Program-made: the position numbers and the translations under genes
Shown: positions 28,925 through 42,000 of the stretch, in pieces
Position numbering within the stretch: position 1 is the first letter of the stretch
How the letters are laid out: the number at the start of each line of letters is the position of its first letter
The notes under the pieces: generated by a model
The model's database searches: none
Told to the model about the DNA's origin: nothing
What the model saw: the letters and a program-made list of their open reading frames with translations, nothing else
Assembly (NCBI GenBank): GCA_016617855.1
Contig: JAECUM010011166.1
Span: 42,441 to 106,440, forward strand
Source of the DNA: Megalonaias nervosa
Lineage: Eukaryota > Mollusca > Bivalvia > Unionida > Unionidae
Direction: 5' to 3'
DNA length: 64,000 nt

Positions 28925-29085
28925 CAATATGGTGGAGTGGTTGATGGCGCTTGCCTTTTCAGATCACTGACATCTTGCCAGCAGCTTTCTATGGATTGGT
29001 GGTTGTTCTTAAACAAAATATATACTGACATGTATAACCTATCATGTGCTGAAAAATGGTGATAAACCCACAAATCCAAAAGAAG
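28925..29085 (+). mobile_element. tRNA-derived SINE, family B, short degraded copy
   Basis: Keeps GGTGGAGTGGTTGATGGCG, CAGATCACTGACATCTTGCC and a tail like ATGGTGATAAACCC. The B-box region is deleted. Confidence 0.6.
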
Positions 29086-31612
29086 ATATTTCTATCTAAT
29101 TGAAAAATCTTAATGCCTTGTTAAATTTGGTCCAATGTGGGCTTTCATAACTGATAAAAATGAAATGACATCATTACTGCACCAAGGGGCAAAAGACAGG
29201 AGAGCAGGATAAACTGTTATGTGTATTTAATTTGTATTGTGTTGTCTTTTTTTCTCCATGATTATATGTAGGTGTTATTGACCTTAGTCAGTAATTGAGT
29301 TTAGCACCTACCTGACTGCTCACATATTTTTTTTTATTTTGGTATAAAGCATAATACATTAGCTCATATTTGTCTATGTTTTGGGGTTATATTTTAAGAT
29401 CATTTTTAATTGGAGGTAAACATGTTTGAGTTGAAGGTCCAGCTTGATTCAGAAACTAAGAATAATCTAGAAGCAAGTTGTTTATGAATTTGACGGGCAA
29501 ATTACCCTTATCCAGGTTCTGTTATTATGTCTTAGCTTTTTATATAAATGTTGTTTATTTCAGAACTACACATTAACATCAGAAGTGGAATTAGTCTTAT
29601 TGTTGTGTTCAGAGGAGATGATTTATTTATTTAAATTATTCACAGGAATCACAAAGTGCTCATTAATACCTCTTCGGTCATACCACTAGTTTGGGATAAC
29701 AATTAATTCATTCAAGGACATTCTGGATTGTGATACCTCAAGACTGTCAATGTGTCGCCACATTCCAGACTATTGGTACATCAGCACATTTAAAATTGGA
29801 TTTCATTTGGATCAAAAATGGAATTAATTTGAACTCTATATTTTTGGGCTTGTGATAGAACTTTTAGGGCTATTTTGGATATAACTGAACGATACTGTTA
29901 TGTTCTTTTTAAATTTTCACTTTGTATTCTTCAACTTGGGAAATAAATTATTTGTTGAATTTTACAACACTTGTTGGTTTATTGCCCTTTTCTGTTACTT
30001 AGTTCAAGACCACAGAGTTGTTCAAAAAGAAAGTTCAAAATATCAGAAATGGGGCAATATTTCAAAACGGTTTCCTTATATTATACAGGCTGCATCTGCC
30101 TTGTTTCAACTGATTAATGAATTGAAAAATACTATAAGTTTTGCAAATATCTGCTGTCCACGCCAAGCATGTATTTCTGACACCAAGATTTTGTTCCAAA
30201 TTACTAGTCATGTGACCATTTTACATATGCATGAAAGATCTAACCCTGTTACATTTCTTTTTTAAAAGAAAAAATTTTATGGTTTTTCTGTTCTTGCAAC
30301 AACAAGAATATTTGATGACAGACTTTCAAAATCTCAATAAAAAAATTAATGCCCTTAAGGACAAAATGTTTTCTGTCCAATTTGGATGAATTCTGTTAAA
30401 CATTATTTGAGCTGTCAATTTTTTTAAAGGTTTTCTATTTTTAGTAATATCAGCCATGTTGGATAGTGGATTGGTATATCCATAAAAATTTTGAAGCCCT
30501 TCTTACAACAATGGTTCTTTTAAAGGTTGTTTTATTATTAGCAATGGAAACCATGTTTGATGGTGGGTTGCCATCACTTATACTGTCTTTTATGTCAGAA
30601 TGCTTCCTGTATACTGTTATGCAAATTGGTCAAGCAGTGTTTTTAGAATTTTTTGTAAATAACAATTATTAAACAGACAATGCACAACAAATAAGGCCAA
30701 TAGCATAAGGTCACTTTGATCAGGCAATTTGTCATCAGTACACTGGAGAAATATTATTTCTGTCAAATCCTATTATTTTAAATTTAAATTATGAAATAAC
30801 AATTCTACCAAGTTCTAATTGCATTGTATATGAATTATGCAATATATTGACTATGTACTTTTTTCCATACATCAAATAAAAAAAGTTCTTTTTTGTTCTG
30901 ACTTGAAAAAGTAAAATATATGATGCAGATAATATTTTTTAATTAACTGTCTCATTTTACACATAATTCAAGGATCATCAGTTTGAAACCCACCCACCCA
31001 CCCCCAGCCAACCTAGGCTGGATGCTTCGAGATATCTTCCAGCAAGGAACTTAGCTCCCATTTCCTTGGAAAGATTATTGTCATGAATTCAAAATGCCAT
31101 TGAAAAAAAAAAACAACAAACACCACCAATGCATTAATATTTTCAACTCCAAAAATAAACACTCCAATATGCACCAAATTTCTTAGGAAATAAAAGCAAC
31201 TTTGTTTACATCAAGGATGATAAACTGTTAAATCTCATGTTTGATTCAAATGGTTTAAACTTCTCACACCTGTATGACGACCAAGTTATGACCTGTTAAC
31301 AAATCGTAGGTCTGGAATGCAAATTTCATCTGGCAATGGACACTTTACAAGCAAACACACATATACACCCACTCCCAAACTAAATTTATTGACAGAGGTA
31401 AGACACCATTATGATATCTATCACAATGTACGAGATTGACTAATCCTGGCCTATTTTGTAACTCGGATGTTATAGGGTCCAATTAAGCAGCACATAATAT
31501 AAAGTTAGATTTGGTTCCACATATGGTTGCATTTGTTTACACTTGTTTTCTGTAAAAATCCCATTTCTCTATCCCCAGGTTTAAAGTCTGATAAATTGTT
31601 CAACTATTCCGA

Positions 31613-31748
31613 TATTGTATATACTCACTTATAAGTCGAGTCCAACTGCAAACTACACAGACCCAGATCTGCGGGCACTTTATGCTACAGCAGATCTGGA
31701 TTTTTGCTGCTTGCATTTTGACTCGACTCATAAATGAATATGGTATAT
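31613..31748. mobile_element. Palindromic MITE-like element, copy 10 (internal deletion)
   Basis: Both inverted ends are present (TATACTCACTTATAAGTCGA and CGACTCATAAATGAATATGG) but only about 135 bp remain. It lies about 1.2 kb from the end of the cadherin exon. Confidence 0.8.
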
Positions 31749-31864
31749 CGTGTATTTGCCTATGAGTAGACTAATAGACTACAAATACTGTCCAGATAGA
31801 AGTATGCATTCAATGGTACTTTAAGGCTTTTATGTCTAAAGCAGCTCTGCATTTTCTCACACAA

Positions 31865-32000
31865 TGTTGGCTCAGTGGTTAAGGTAATGGGTTTGTGACC
31901 AAAAGGGTGCGGGTTTGATTCCCACCACCAGAGCAGCACAGATCAGCTACCATTGTGTGCCCTTGAGCAAAGCATAAATTTACTATGGCAAGAGATAACA
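31865..32000 (+). mobile_element. tRNA-derived SINE, family A
   Basis: A-box TGGCTCAGTGGTTAAGG and B-box GGTTTGATTCCC are followed by GTGTGCCCTTGAGCAAAGC, as at 4190. Confidence 0.75.
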
Positions 32001-32913
32001 TTCAAACTGTTGACATGCCAAAAAACACACAAAATACCCCTAGCATGCGTATTAGTAACGTACATTAAATATGATGACAGACCTATGAAACCATCTGTCT
32101 AGTTCTGGGTGGCAAGTCTTCGATTTTGGTAAACATTTATAGATATTCTACAATACCTACAATTCAAGAAAATCAACAAGGAACTGGCAGAGATAGCACC
32201 AAAAAAGGTAAATTATATATATATATATATATTTATTTTAAACAAATAAAACTCAAGCAAGAAGCAGAATGGCTATCTACATTATATATCTACTTCTGTG
32301 AAATTCGTACTACATTGGTAGGGATTTGATTTTAGAAAGTTAAATTATACTTTGTAAACCAAAACAAAAGAATGCTCCAAGATTAATAGGGATGGAAAAA
32401 TTGACCAATATTTGCTGCTGTGGAGAAGTTAAAATTTTCCAGAACATGTAAACATTTGTTATCACACTTGTTTTTTAAAAAACAAAAAAATGTGACACAA
32501 GGAAAAAAATATGATTTCTTTGTTGCATTTCAATAATTACCAAGTCTGAACCAGAAAATTCTGGGATTTTAAATTCCTGAATTCACAATCATATGGCCAA
32601 ATTTGGTAAAATGTAACACTCAATGTATATTTCTCATCACAAACACTTTAACACACACCAGATCTATTCTGGAAATTCAAATCTTCAGGGAAATCCTTCA
32701 ATTCATGTTTTCTTTTTTTTTTAAATTCGGGGAATTTTCTGAGTATAGATGGGACTTGATGAGAAATAGAGTTAGGACTTGAAAATATGGCATGAAAATG
32801 TAAAATTCTGTTAATTTTTGCATTTTTTTTTTTTTAAATTAGCATGAATCCTGCAATCACACTTCCTGGAATAGACCCTGATTACAAACTAAAGTATGGA
32901 AAGTTGAAAACTT

Positions 32914-32918
32914 ACCTG
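32914..32918 (-). other. Splice donor ending the cadherin exon
   Basis: On the minus strand the sequence reads TTCAG|GTAAGT, a consensus donor, in phase 0. It lies exactly where cadherin-repeat homology ends. Confidence 0.85.
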
Positions 32919-35900
32919 AATCTTCGTAGTCCGTGAAACATTAGTATCCATGGCATAAATTTCCACCCGGAATTTTCCACCCATGGTTTCACGATCCAAA
33001 ACCACATTGGTGTATAACTTTCCACTTGCTGGTTCCACCTCAAAGTAGCTTTCAACTTGTTCACCAGTGTCATAGAGAGTGACGTTGGTTACATAATACT
33101 CCACTGCATTACCACCCAGAGATGTAGCCTTGACAGTCAGAATTTCTCTGCCTTTGGGCGAGTTTTCATCTATGTTTCCAGCATAAGATACATGCCCGAA
33201 CACTGGACCATTCTGAGAATCAGCAGAAATTATGACCCTAAACTGCTTAACAGTCTCTCTTGGGTTTGGGCCTCTATCTTGTGCTCTGACACTTATATTG
33301 AAAGTTGGTGGAATCTGTAATAATGCTTTAACAAGATAAAGCCGACCAGAACTGCTTTCTAAAGAAAAGAGGTCAGAGTAAAGGCCAGGTTCAAGAGTCA
33401 TGGAAACTGTTCCATTCTTGCCTCTATCGGGGTCACTAGCCTCGATTGCAGTGACGTACGTATTTTTTGGTGTATTAGCTGGAATGATGATAGAACTGAA
33501 GGAAATAAACGTGGGTGAATTGTTATTTATGTCATCCACAAAAATCGTCACAACAGTTTCTGAAGATAGCCTGCGATTAGTTTGGTTTGCTTGATCAGTG
33601 GCAACGACAGTAATGTTGATCAAATCAAAATCTTTTACATTTATCGGTGAATCGATGTAGAGTAACCCAGTGTTAGGAAGTATTTTGAAGAAGTTTCCTG
33701 GTTCTTGGTGCAAGATTGAGTATCGAATCACTTGATTTTCAGCACTATCAGCATCAATTGCTGTAGCATAAATGTCTGGGATCTGGCTTGACCCTTCTTG
33801 AATATGAGCAAATATTGGCACTTTCTGGAACACTGGTGGATTATCATTAACATCTCGAATCGTGATTCTGAATTTGGTATAGGAAGACAATGGTGGTATG
33901 CCTGAATCGATTGCTGTTACATTCAGTTTATACTCTTTCTTTTTCTCATAATCCAACTTTTTCAGTAAAAACATTTTCCCTGTGTGTTTATCAATACCAA
34001 AGGTCCCATCATCGTCAGCCCCAGATATAAAGTAAGTGATGGCTGCATTCAAGCCCAAATCAATGTCTGTGGCAAAGAACTGAGCAATGCTCTTCCCTGG
34101 TTCCATATCTTCTGGCACTTCAGCCTCAAAGGCGGACTGATCAAATGTTGGCTCATTGTCATTGACATCAAGAACTGTTATACTTACAATCGTAGTGGCA
34201 CTGTTTTGGATAGGAAAACCAGAGTCTGTGGCCATTATACTAAGAGTGTAGTGATCTTCGGTTTCACGATCAAGAAGTCCTTGCTTTCGTGATAGTTGTC
34301 CAGTGAAGGAATTGATTTCAAATTTGTCATCTGCATTACCGTTCACAATCCTGTAGGTCACCAATGCATTGATTCCAGTGTCCTTATCATAAGCACGAAT
34401 TTCTGCAATGGATGTAAACATGGCAGCATCTTCTGACACAGAAACGTCATAAACTGATTTATTGAATTGTGGAGAGTTATCATTAACATCTTCAATGTAG
34501 ACTTTAACAGGTGTCATTGCCTGGAGTCGCTTTATGCCATTGTCTTTTGCAATGACATCAAATGTAACGTAATTTCTACCTGTTGTTTCAAATAAAAGCT
34601 CACAATCAAACTGCTTGGCTGTAAATATTTCCCCTGTCTCAACATCTATGCTGAAATCATTTTGAGCAGAACTAAGAAAGTATGAAATTTCTCCATTACG
34701 ACCCATGTCCGCATCACTTGCATTCACTATACCTATATATGTTTTCAATGGGGCATTTTCATTTACAGACATATTGTAGGCTGCATTAAAGAAAATTGGC
34801 TTGTTGTCATTTTCATCCATAATATAAATAGTAACATTGCACTCTGAACTACGTGGAGGTACACCCTTATCTGTTGCGAGCACTGTTAACTTGTAAATGT
34901 CTTTTCTTTCTCGATCTAGCTCTTTTGCAATATACAGAAAACCGTCGGGAAAGATGCCAAATGCTCGATCCTCATTTCCACGAGTAATGTTGTAAAACAC
35001 CTCAGCATTTTTACCTACATCTCCATCATATGCCTTGAGTTCATAAAATTTGTCATTCACGGGATGGGATTCAATCAAGGAGGTTTCAAAGGTGCTGCGA
35101 GCAAAAGTGGGTGTGTGATCATTGACATCTTGAAAATGAAGGATGACAGTCTGAGTTGCCGATAGCTGTGGTGTACCCGAGTCATGTGCGGTAACTATCA
35201 GCTGAACCAACGTACTTGTCAATAATTTAACTGGTTTTTTTAAGGACAGTAATCCAGTATCGCTTTCCATAGTAAACACATCACTTGGATTGGTCTGAAG
35301 CGTATATGTCACTCTTGCATTTACACCTTCATCTTTATCAACTGCAACTGTGCGCACAATTCCATGACCAACTGGCCAATTTTCAATAAGGTCTGCATCT
35401 AGTGATGAAGTAGTAAACACTGGTGGATTGTCATTGACATCGTTTATTTTTATCGTCACCAATGTTGAATTGAACTGTGTGGATGTTCTTGCTGTTACCT
35501 TCAATTTAAACACACTTGTATCTTCTCTATCGATCTTTTTGGCCCGCACAATCCAACCAGTGCTTGCATTTATAGAGAAAACACCATTAGGGTCACCATC
35601 GGTGATTACAAATGAAACAAGAACATTACTTGGAGAGGTAACTGCTGTAACCTGGTAGACTGGTGAACCAATAGCTGGTAGCTGATTATCTGTATCTTCT
35701 GTGATGCTGCGTTCCACTGACTCCTCTGAAAAACGGGGAACCACATCTCCTGGTGAAGTCACTACAATTTCAACTGTAGCTGAATTGGTAGCACGAAGAC
35801 CAGGCTTGTCTTGTGCTGTGATGCCTAAAGTGTACTTAGACTGTACAGTCCTGTTCAGGGCATTTATTGTGGATATCCAACCAGTAGCAGAATCAATCAA

Positions 35901-38141
35901 AAACTTGTTAGCATCCATCCCCACCATACTGTATACCACCTGGCCATTTTCACCTGCATCTCTGTCCACTGCACTCACTTGCACTAACTTGACTGGACCT
36001 GCCTGGCCATTGTCCACGCTAGCAAAATATAGTGTCGGATAAAACTCTGGTGACTCATCATTAACATCCAAGACTTCCAAATGCACTGTAGCCATGGACA
36101 TTAGCGGTATAATTGCTCTATCTCTAGCAATTATTCTGAAAGTATATTCAGAAATCAACTCACGATCTAAGACAGTTGCTGTTGTTACACGGCCACTACT
36201 GGATTCAATGTTGAAGGTTGACGGGTATTTCTGAGAAACATCAGAATTAAATTCATACACAACAGTACCATTTATACCAGAATCACTGTCTTGAGCTGAG
36301 GCAACAATTACTAACGAACCACTTGGCAAACCTTCTTTAATAGTTATATTGAAGTATTCTTTTTCAAACTGTGGAGCCATATCATTTTCATCCAAAATAA
36401 AAACTGATAACATCGTGTAGTTATACAATGGCTTTAGGGCACCATCATGGACCGAGATGTTCATCACAAACTGTGATCTAGCTTCATACTCTAACTTTGC
36501 TTGCGTTGTCACAAGACCAGTTTCTTCATCAATGTGGAACCAATTAAGTTCATTCCCAATCAAGATTGTGTAGGTCAATTTTGCATTGTCTCCCGAGTCC
36601 AAATCTGTAGCTAGGCAGCTTGCCACAAAACTTCCAACAGGTGTAAGTTCACTCAGAGTTACAACGTATGTGCTGAACTGAAACCCTGGTGTATGATCAT
36701 TAACGTCGTTTATGTAGATCACGATGCTTTTGAGGGTCTTGCGTGGTGGACTGCCCTGGTCTGCAGCCTCTATTGTTAAGTTGTATAAATAGTTTCGCTC
36801 TCGATCTAGCAAGTTATCACCACTAACCTGTAAGATATTGGATTGATAACCGTTGTAAGATAACAATACAAAGTGTCTTAGGTCATTACCGGAAGTAATT
36901 TGAACAACGGAAATTTTTCCATAAACTCCTATATCTTGGTCTTCTGCAGTAATTGTTGCAACGATGTCTCCTTTTTTTGCATCTTCATTCACCAGGGAAT
37001 ATTGTGTATTTCCATCAGGTTTATACTCAACTGTAATTGTTGGATCATGGTTATTTCTATCAATCACTGTGATATAAACAAAGGCACGACCATTGTATGG
37101 CGGAATGCCCCTATCTTTTGCTTCAACAATCAGAAGACAACTGTTAGGATTGCAACTGGCAGATGGTATACCACAATAACGAACACAATACAAGGGTTCT
37201 TTTGCTGTAAATATTTCACCTGTCCTCTCATCAATTCGAAACTGTTTGGTGACTGTATTTTCTTCTAGAAAATTGTAAGTTACATCACCATTTACTCCCT
37301 GATCACGATCAGATGCTATAACTCTTATAACAAATGTTCCTAATGGGTCTGTTTCATTCACTGTGGAAAAATATTCGCTGGGGTCAAAAATGGGAGGGTT
37401 GTCGTTAGCATCTTGAATAGTGATGTTAACTTGCAATTGCCCTATTAGTGGTGGCACACCTTTGTCACGGGCAGCAATAATGAACTCATAGTAATCTTTA
37501 GTTTCTCGATCAAGCTCTCCAGTTGTTTGGATGAAAAGGACCTGCCCATACACATCAGGATCATAGAGAAGCTTAAAGGGACCTTTCCCCGATATGAACG
37601 TGTAATTTGCTATTTCTTTATTGATCCCAGTATCAGCATCTGATGCAGTAGGAATGAATTCTTTAAAACCAACATGTGAAGATTCAAGAATATAAATCAA
37701 TATGGAAGGACTGGGGAAAACTGGTGCATTGTCATTTTCATCCAAAATTTGGATTGATACTTCAACTGGATAGGACTGTTTGGAGACATCGGTACTTCTT
37801 CCAATAATCAGCAGGTGGAAAGTATCCTGTGAAACATTCAGCGACTCTCGATCAAGTCTGATTTTTGTGAAAATTCCACCAGTGCTTGGATTTATTCTGA
37901 ATTCTTTTGTGCCCAATGTACCATCATTTAAGCTATATGTATAAGAAGATCTTGTATCAATACTGCCAACAAATGTTTCTGGGTCTTTGTTTTCAGAAAT
38001 ATTGAAAAACTTGCTTTCACCAACTTCCCCAGGTCCTTGCCCTTGTGAAAATTTTATGAAAAACTGCATGAATAGCAAGATTATGATATGGTACAGTGTT
38101 CTGGATGCCGAAATACATATTTTCGCTCTTACACATGCCAT
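32916..38141 (-). CDS. Large cadherin-repeat protein (protocadherin/Fat-like), first coding exon
   Basis: A 1742-codon uninterrupted exon. Residues 1-34 carry a hydrophobic signal-peptide segment (IIILLFMQFF). Then come about 16 extracellular cadherin repeats of ~105 residues, with calcium-binding linkers such as LDENDNAPVF, DANDNPPIF, DVNDNSPQF, DVNDNEPTF and the internal LDRE and DxD/DAD motifs. EC repeats 7 and 15 have weakened linkers (TSPGDVVPRF, SADSQNGPVF), and repeat 16 is cut near its end. The exon stops in phase 0 after a glutamine at a consensus donor (CAG|GTAAGT, donor GT at 32914-32915); the eight residues that could be read beyond it are intronic. No transmembrane or cytoplasmic part is encoded, so further exons lie to the left. 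The family acts in calcium-dependent cell adhesion at the plasma membrane. The start is the first ATG before the signal peptide. Orthology (Fat4-like, dachsous-like or lineage-specific protocadherin) cannot be decided. Confidence 0.93.
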
Positions 38142-38720
38142 TTTCGCCTGCCCAATACATCAAAAGATACCGGCTCCTTCAGGTTGCAACACAACACACC
38201 TGTACAAAACACTTTCACACTAACTAACGTTCCAAAATTCCAACAATAGTCATTTCTTCTCTGTCCGATTTCATCTTATTAGCGGTATAAACCAAGCAAC
38301 AAATTCTGGAACAGTAGCAAGAGCTCAACTTGAGCACACAGTCTTTCTAACACTTAAATACAAACCTATAGTGGACCCCGCGATCGCTTCTAAACTGCAT
38401 TGACAAAATACAATGAATCACGTTACCTGGGTCCAAGACATTTCGGTACCTTCTTCCAACTTTCGCAATTTCGGAATAAGTATCTCTCAGACTCCCAAAA
38501 AAATCTAAGGTGCCGGTACAAATATATTTCATCTGATCGCCATTTTTGCTTAGTTACACTTATTCTCTTCAAATACTTGATTACACAGTAACTCGCACTA
38601 AGTCACTCCTCTATCACTTACCCTCGTCGCTGTTTGCAATTGAATTGGTATAGCTCGCCTCGTGACGTCACTAAGCACGCCTAATACTTTGATTGACAGC
38701 TATTCACACCGGATCGAAGG
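38142..38720 (-). promoter_or_regulatory. Putative 5' UTR and promoter region of the cadherin gene
   Basis: The region upstream of the start is relatively CpG-containing and includes a palindromic CRE site TGACGTCA at 38663-38670. No clear TATA box is seen, and an upstream non-coding exon is possible. Assignment rests on position only. Confidence 0.35.
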
Positions 38721-39160
38721 TAGTCGCTACTGAGGGGTCGAATCAAAGTTTGTTTTAACAAATAAGTTGTTTGTGAACCTTAGTTTGGAATCTACCTATA
38801 CATACTGCACCATCCATGTCAAGCGTTATGTTCTGTTCCGCGACTGTCCATATTAAGAAAAGCGTGAAAGCGAAAGAATAGGAAAGCAAAAGTAGTATGA
38901 CTGTGTAAGAAACAAAGACGGATGTTTCAAATTTTTTATTCTCTCTTGGTCACGTGTTTAAATTTTGTACATCCCTATCAATTTAAAAAAACAATGTACA
39001 ATGTTCTGTATTTCTAAATATTTTTCAAGGAGTATCTAAAATATCTCCAAAATCAATAAGATATTTTATCATATAGATTCAAAAGTTTAAAATCCTGTAT
39101 TCCTAAAAGGAATTGGATGACCAAGTAAACGATTTTTGTTGTATACAACGGATTTCCTCT

Positions 39161-39162
<2 letters not shown>

Positions 39163-39219
<57 letters not shown>
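39163..39219. repeat. (GT)n(GA)n compound microsatellite
   Basis: A GT tract directly followed by a GA tract; the same arrangement recurs at 41337. Confidence 0.95.
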
Positions 39220-39220
<1 letters not shown>

Positions 39221-40164
39221 TTGGGATGTATAAATTAGAGGGACAGTAGAAGAAGCAAACAAGCCTGCAAGATTTACTTCCCTTTCTCTCTCTCCCCAAG
39301 CCTACAAGATTTTTACTTCCCTTTCTCCCCCTCCCCCCCCCCTCTGTGCGTGATGAACAAGCATAAAAGATTGATTTTCATTACTTTGTCATTATTTATT
39401 ATTTATTTACCTGCCACACGACTTTTACTTTTTTATTTATTTATTTATTTAATTGAGCATTAGAAATCATAAAATTTTAGAAACGTATGGAGTTATGGAG
39501 TTTTAAAATTTTGTCTCCGTTCAGAGTAAGGTAAATGTTTCAACTACGTTGCTTTTTGCAATTAATCACAATCTTTAATTTATTTTTCAGCACAGGAGGG
39601 GGGAAGGGCTAATTACAGCGTTTATTGTTTTCATAATTACACACAATTTTCGCAAAAACATCTCCAGTCTTACGACAAATTATCCGATGCTTTCTCCAGA
39701 AACTAGAAACCGTGCAAAAGAATGATTTTAATGTCACCTGGACAGAAGAAACTTAAACAAATTAAAAGCTTATGTGACAATCGCATTGTATTTATGACTT
39801 TCATTTGTTGCGGGATAAAATGGGGCCAGTCTTAGATGTTTAAAAAGATGCGACTTATTCATAAAACCCGATTTAATAGAGAGAAAAATCGTTACTTAGT
39901 GAATTTCACTAAGCTTGTCACAGAAAAATCATAAATGATTCAACCGTGGAAATATTTCAGGTTTCCATTTTAATAATGCACAAACGGTCGTGAGGAGGGG
40001 GCGGCACTAAGGTAGGGGAAGTAAATCTTGTTGGCTTGTTGATCATCTGTTTTTTTTTTTTTTTACTGGCGCTTCAACTTAAGCACATGCTTCGCACATA
40101 TAGTATTAGTATAATAGGAATGATCGATTAACAGGATTCCCGCGAGAAGCAGCATAAAAAGTTT

Positions 40165-40500
40165 ATTGCGACAAGAGTGTGTGTGTATGATTTAAACTTT
40201 TAAAGTAGCATTAACAATTTTTCAGTCATATCCCTACGATGTCTGCAGTGTGACAGTTTATGGTGATGTTTAGCACTGGGGCATCAAGCCGCAGACATGT
40301 AGCATGATGTCCCACCCAGTCACATTATCCTGACACCAGGCCGACCAGTCCTAACACTAACCTCTAAATGCTGAGCGCAAGCGAAGCAGCTGTTTGTACC
40401 ATTTTTAAAAGTCTTTAGTATGACTCGGCCGGGGTTCGAACCCGCGACCTCCCGCATCCGAGGCGGACGCTCTACCACTAGGCCACCGGAGCGCTCTATT
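40165..40500 (-). mobile_element. tRNA-derived SINE, family C, best copy
   Basis: On the minus strand it begins with a well preserved tRNA-like head (GTGGCCTAGTGGTAGAGCG as A-box region, GCGGGTTCGAACCCC as B-box), then the family C body and a GT-rich tail. The 3' side does not pair into an acceptor stem, so it is not a functional tRNA. Confidence 0.85.
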
Positions 40501-40954
40501 AGGACAAGAGAATTTAACATTAGGCTGTCATCTTTAAATGTATATGGAGATATGGAGAAAAAAAATGATTGTCTAAAACTCGGTTCAGAGGTTTCACAGG
40601 ACGAATCTTGTGTCTTGCTGGTCTGAATTGTATGGTGTAATATGTTTCTTTTGTTTAGCGGGAAATATGATCTGATAGAGTTCGTCCGACATTTAACTGC
40701 AATGAACATTACGTCGTAGGTTTATCATGCGAGATGAGTCTGAATGGCTTGAAAAATAACAGTAAATTTATGTTGTGTATGTTTTTCTATTTGAACCAAT
40801 TCACTGGCTGCAATTTTATTTTAAACAAGTAGATGTCATATTTGTCTTGCTTGATAAATATATTTACAAAAATGTAAATCGATATAGTGCATCGTAACAT
40901 GGGCGTGTGTCTGATTTACAATATGCCCATAGCAGTGTTTGTCAACTCATTGAC

Positions 40955-41140
40955 GTCGGCATGTGCAGACTGAACATTTATCGCGACACCCTCTGGCTAC
41001 CGTCTAAGCAAATGAGCCATATTAAATCGTTAAGTTGCTATCAAATTTTTTAACCGACCGGGTAGAATAATTTCACTGACTTTCATCCAAAGTCAGGAGA
41101 CTAGTTACAAAGCTTGTGTTTTGCCTTCGATGTTAAAATA
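40955..41140 (+). repeat. Dispersed duplicated block, copy 1
   Basis: Shares CCTCTGGCTACCGTCTA, AGCAAATGAGCC, CATCCAAAGT and ACTAGTTACAAA with an inverted copy at 43500-43690, and a weaker direct copy at 41840-42000. No coding capacity is recognised. Confidence 0.7.
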
Positions 41141-41334
41141 ACACAGATACCCAAGTTATATTTTCTGTTAAAGTTGTGTCTATGTGTATTTTGAAAACCA
41201 CAGTTCCAACATCAGTTTATTTCCTGTGACACTTTAGCTGTTTGTATATTAACGCTCAGCAAAACATTGATTTTAACATTTTTCTGTCAGTTAGTGAAAT
41301 ATCGGTTGAAGAGTGATAATTTAAAGTGGAGCCG

Positions 41335-41336
<2 letters not shown>

Positions 41337-41402
<66 letters not shown>
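41337..41402. repeat. (GT)n(GA)n compound microsatellite
   Basis: Second example of the GT-to-GA compound tract. Confidence 0.95.
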
Positions 41403-41407
<5 letters not shown>

Positions 41408-41774
41408 ATATGGAGCGGCTAGGTGTCTGCGAAAGAGAGATTGAGTCTTCATTTGAAAATGTGTGAATATCTTATTAATAGTTTAAGAAAGCAAAAGCAA
41501 CTCAAGACACAGACACTTAAGCTTTTGGGTAAAATTTCCAGAAAAGGAATTAAATTACAAAACCACATCACAAAAACACATCCATGAAAAATCCCATCCT
41601 TGTAAAATCGCACATGACTGAATTGCGTGGTTACTATAACATCTTTCATTTTTCAATCTTAGAGGAAATGTTCTCATAAAATTCCACTATTTTACTTCAT
41701 CCAGTTGAGTTTTTGCATAAGGCTGGCACATCTTTTATTCATCTATTTCTTATAAATATACGATAGGTCAAATG

Positions 41775-41805
<31 letters not shown>

Positions 41806-41839
41806 TCTTGTTGTAAACTGACTAAATGCAGCTAACGCA

Positions 41840-42000
41840 AGGCGAAGACTGAACATTTTCAAGACTCTCTTTGTTGGCGGTCTAAAAGCAAATAAGCCAG
41901 ATTCAACTGTCAACCTGTTATCAATTTTTTAACATCTCGAGTAGCATAAACTGACCCACTTTTTTTCTATCCCCACTTCACTTGCTACAAAACCGTGTTT
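41840..42000 (+). repeat. Dispersed duplicated block, copy 2
   Basis: Shares AGACTGAACATTT, AAAGCAAATAAGCCA and TATCAATTTTTTAAC with copy 1. Confidence 0.6.

Larger units (their letters stand above)
616..32888. other. Long AT-rich non-coding host region
   Basis: I find no convincing coding exon here. Open frames are short, AT-driven, or fall inside repeats (the longest, on the minus strand at 16102-16524, is simply the 65 bp minisatellite). Because the cadherin exon to the right ends at a splice donor and is transcribed leftwards, part or all of this stretch may be cadherin intron. The transmembrane and cytoplasmic exons could be hidden in it but I could not identify them. The interspersed repeats are listed separately. 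Confidence 0.6.

Noticed and set aside
29900..30265. 121-codon plus-strand gene
   Set aside because: Phe/Leu/Ile-rich translation typical of AT-rich non-coding DNA; nothing recognisable.
35428..37268. Plus-strand open frames opposite the cadherin exon
   Set aside because: Antisense shadows of the strongly conserved minus-strand cadherin repeats.
40425..40495. tRNA gene on the minus strand
   Set aside because: A and B boxes are good, but the two sides of the acceptor stem do not pair and the sequence continues into a SINE body shared with two other loci.
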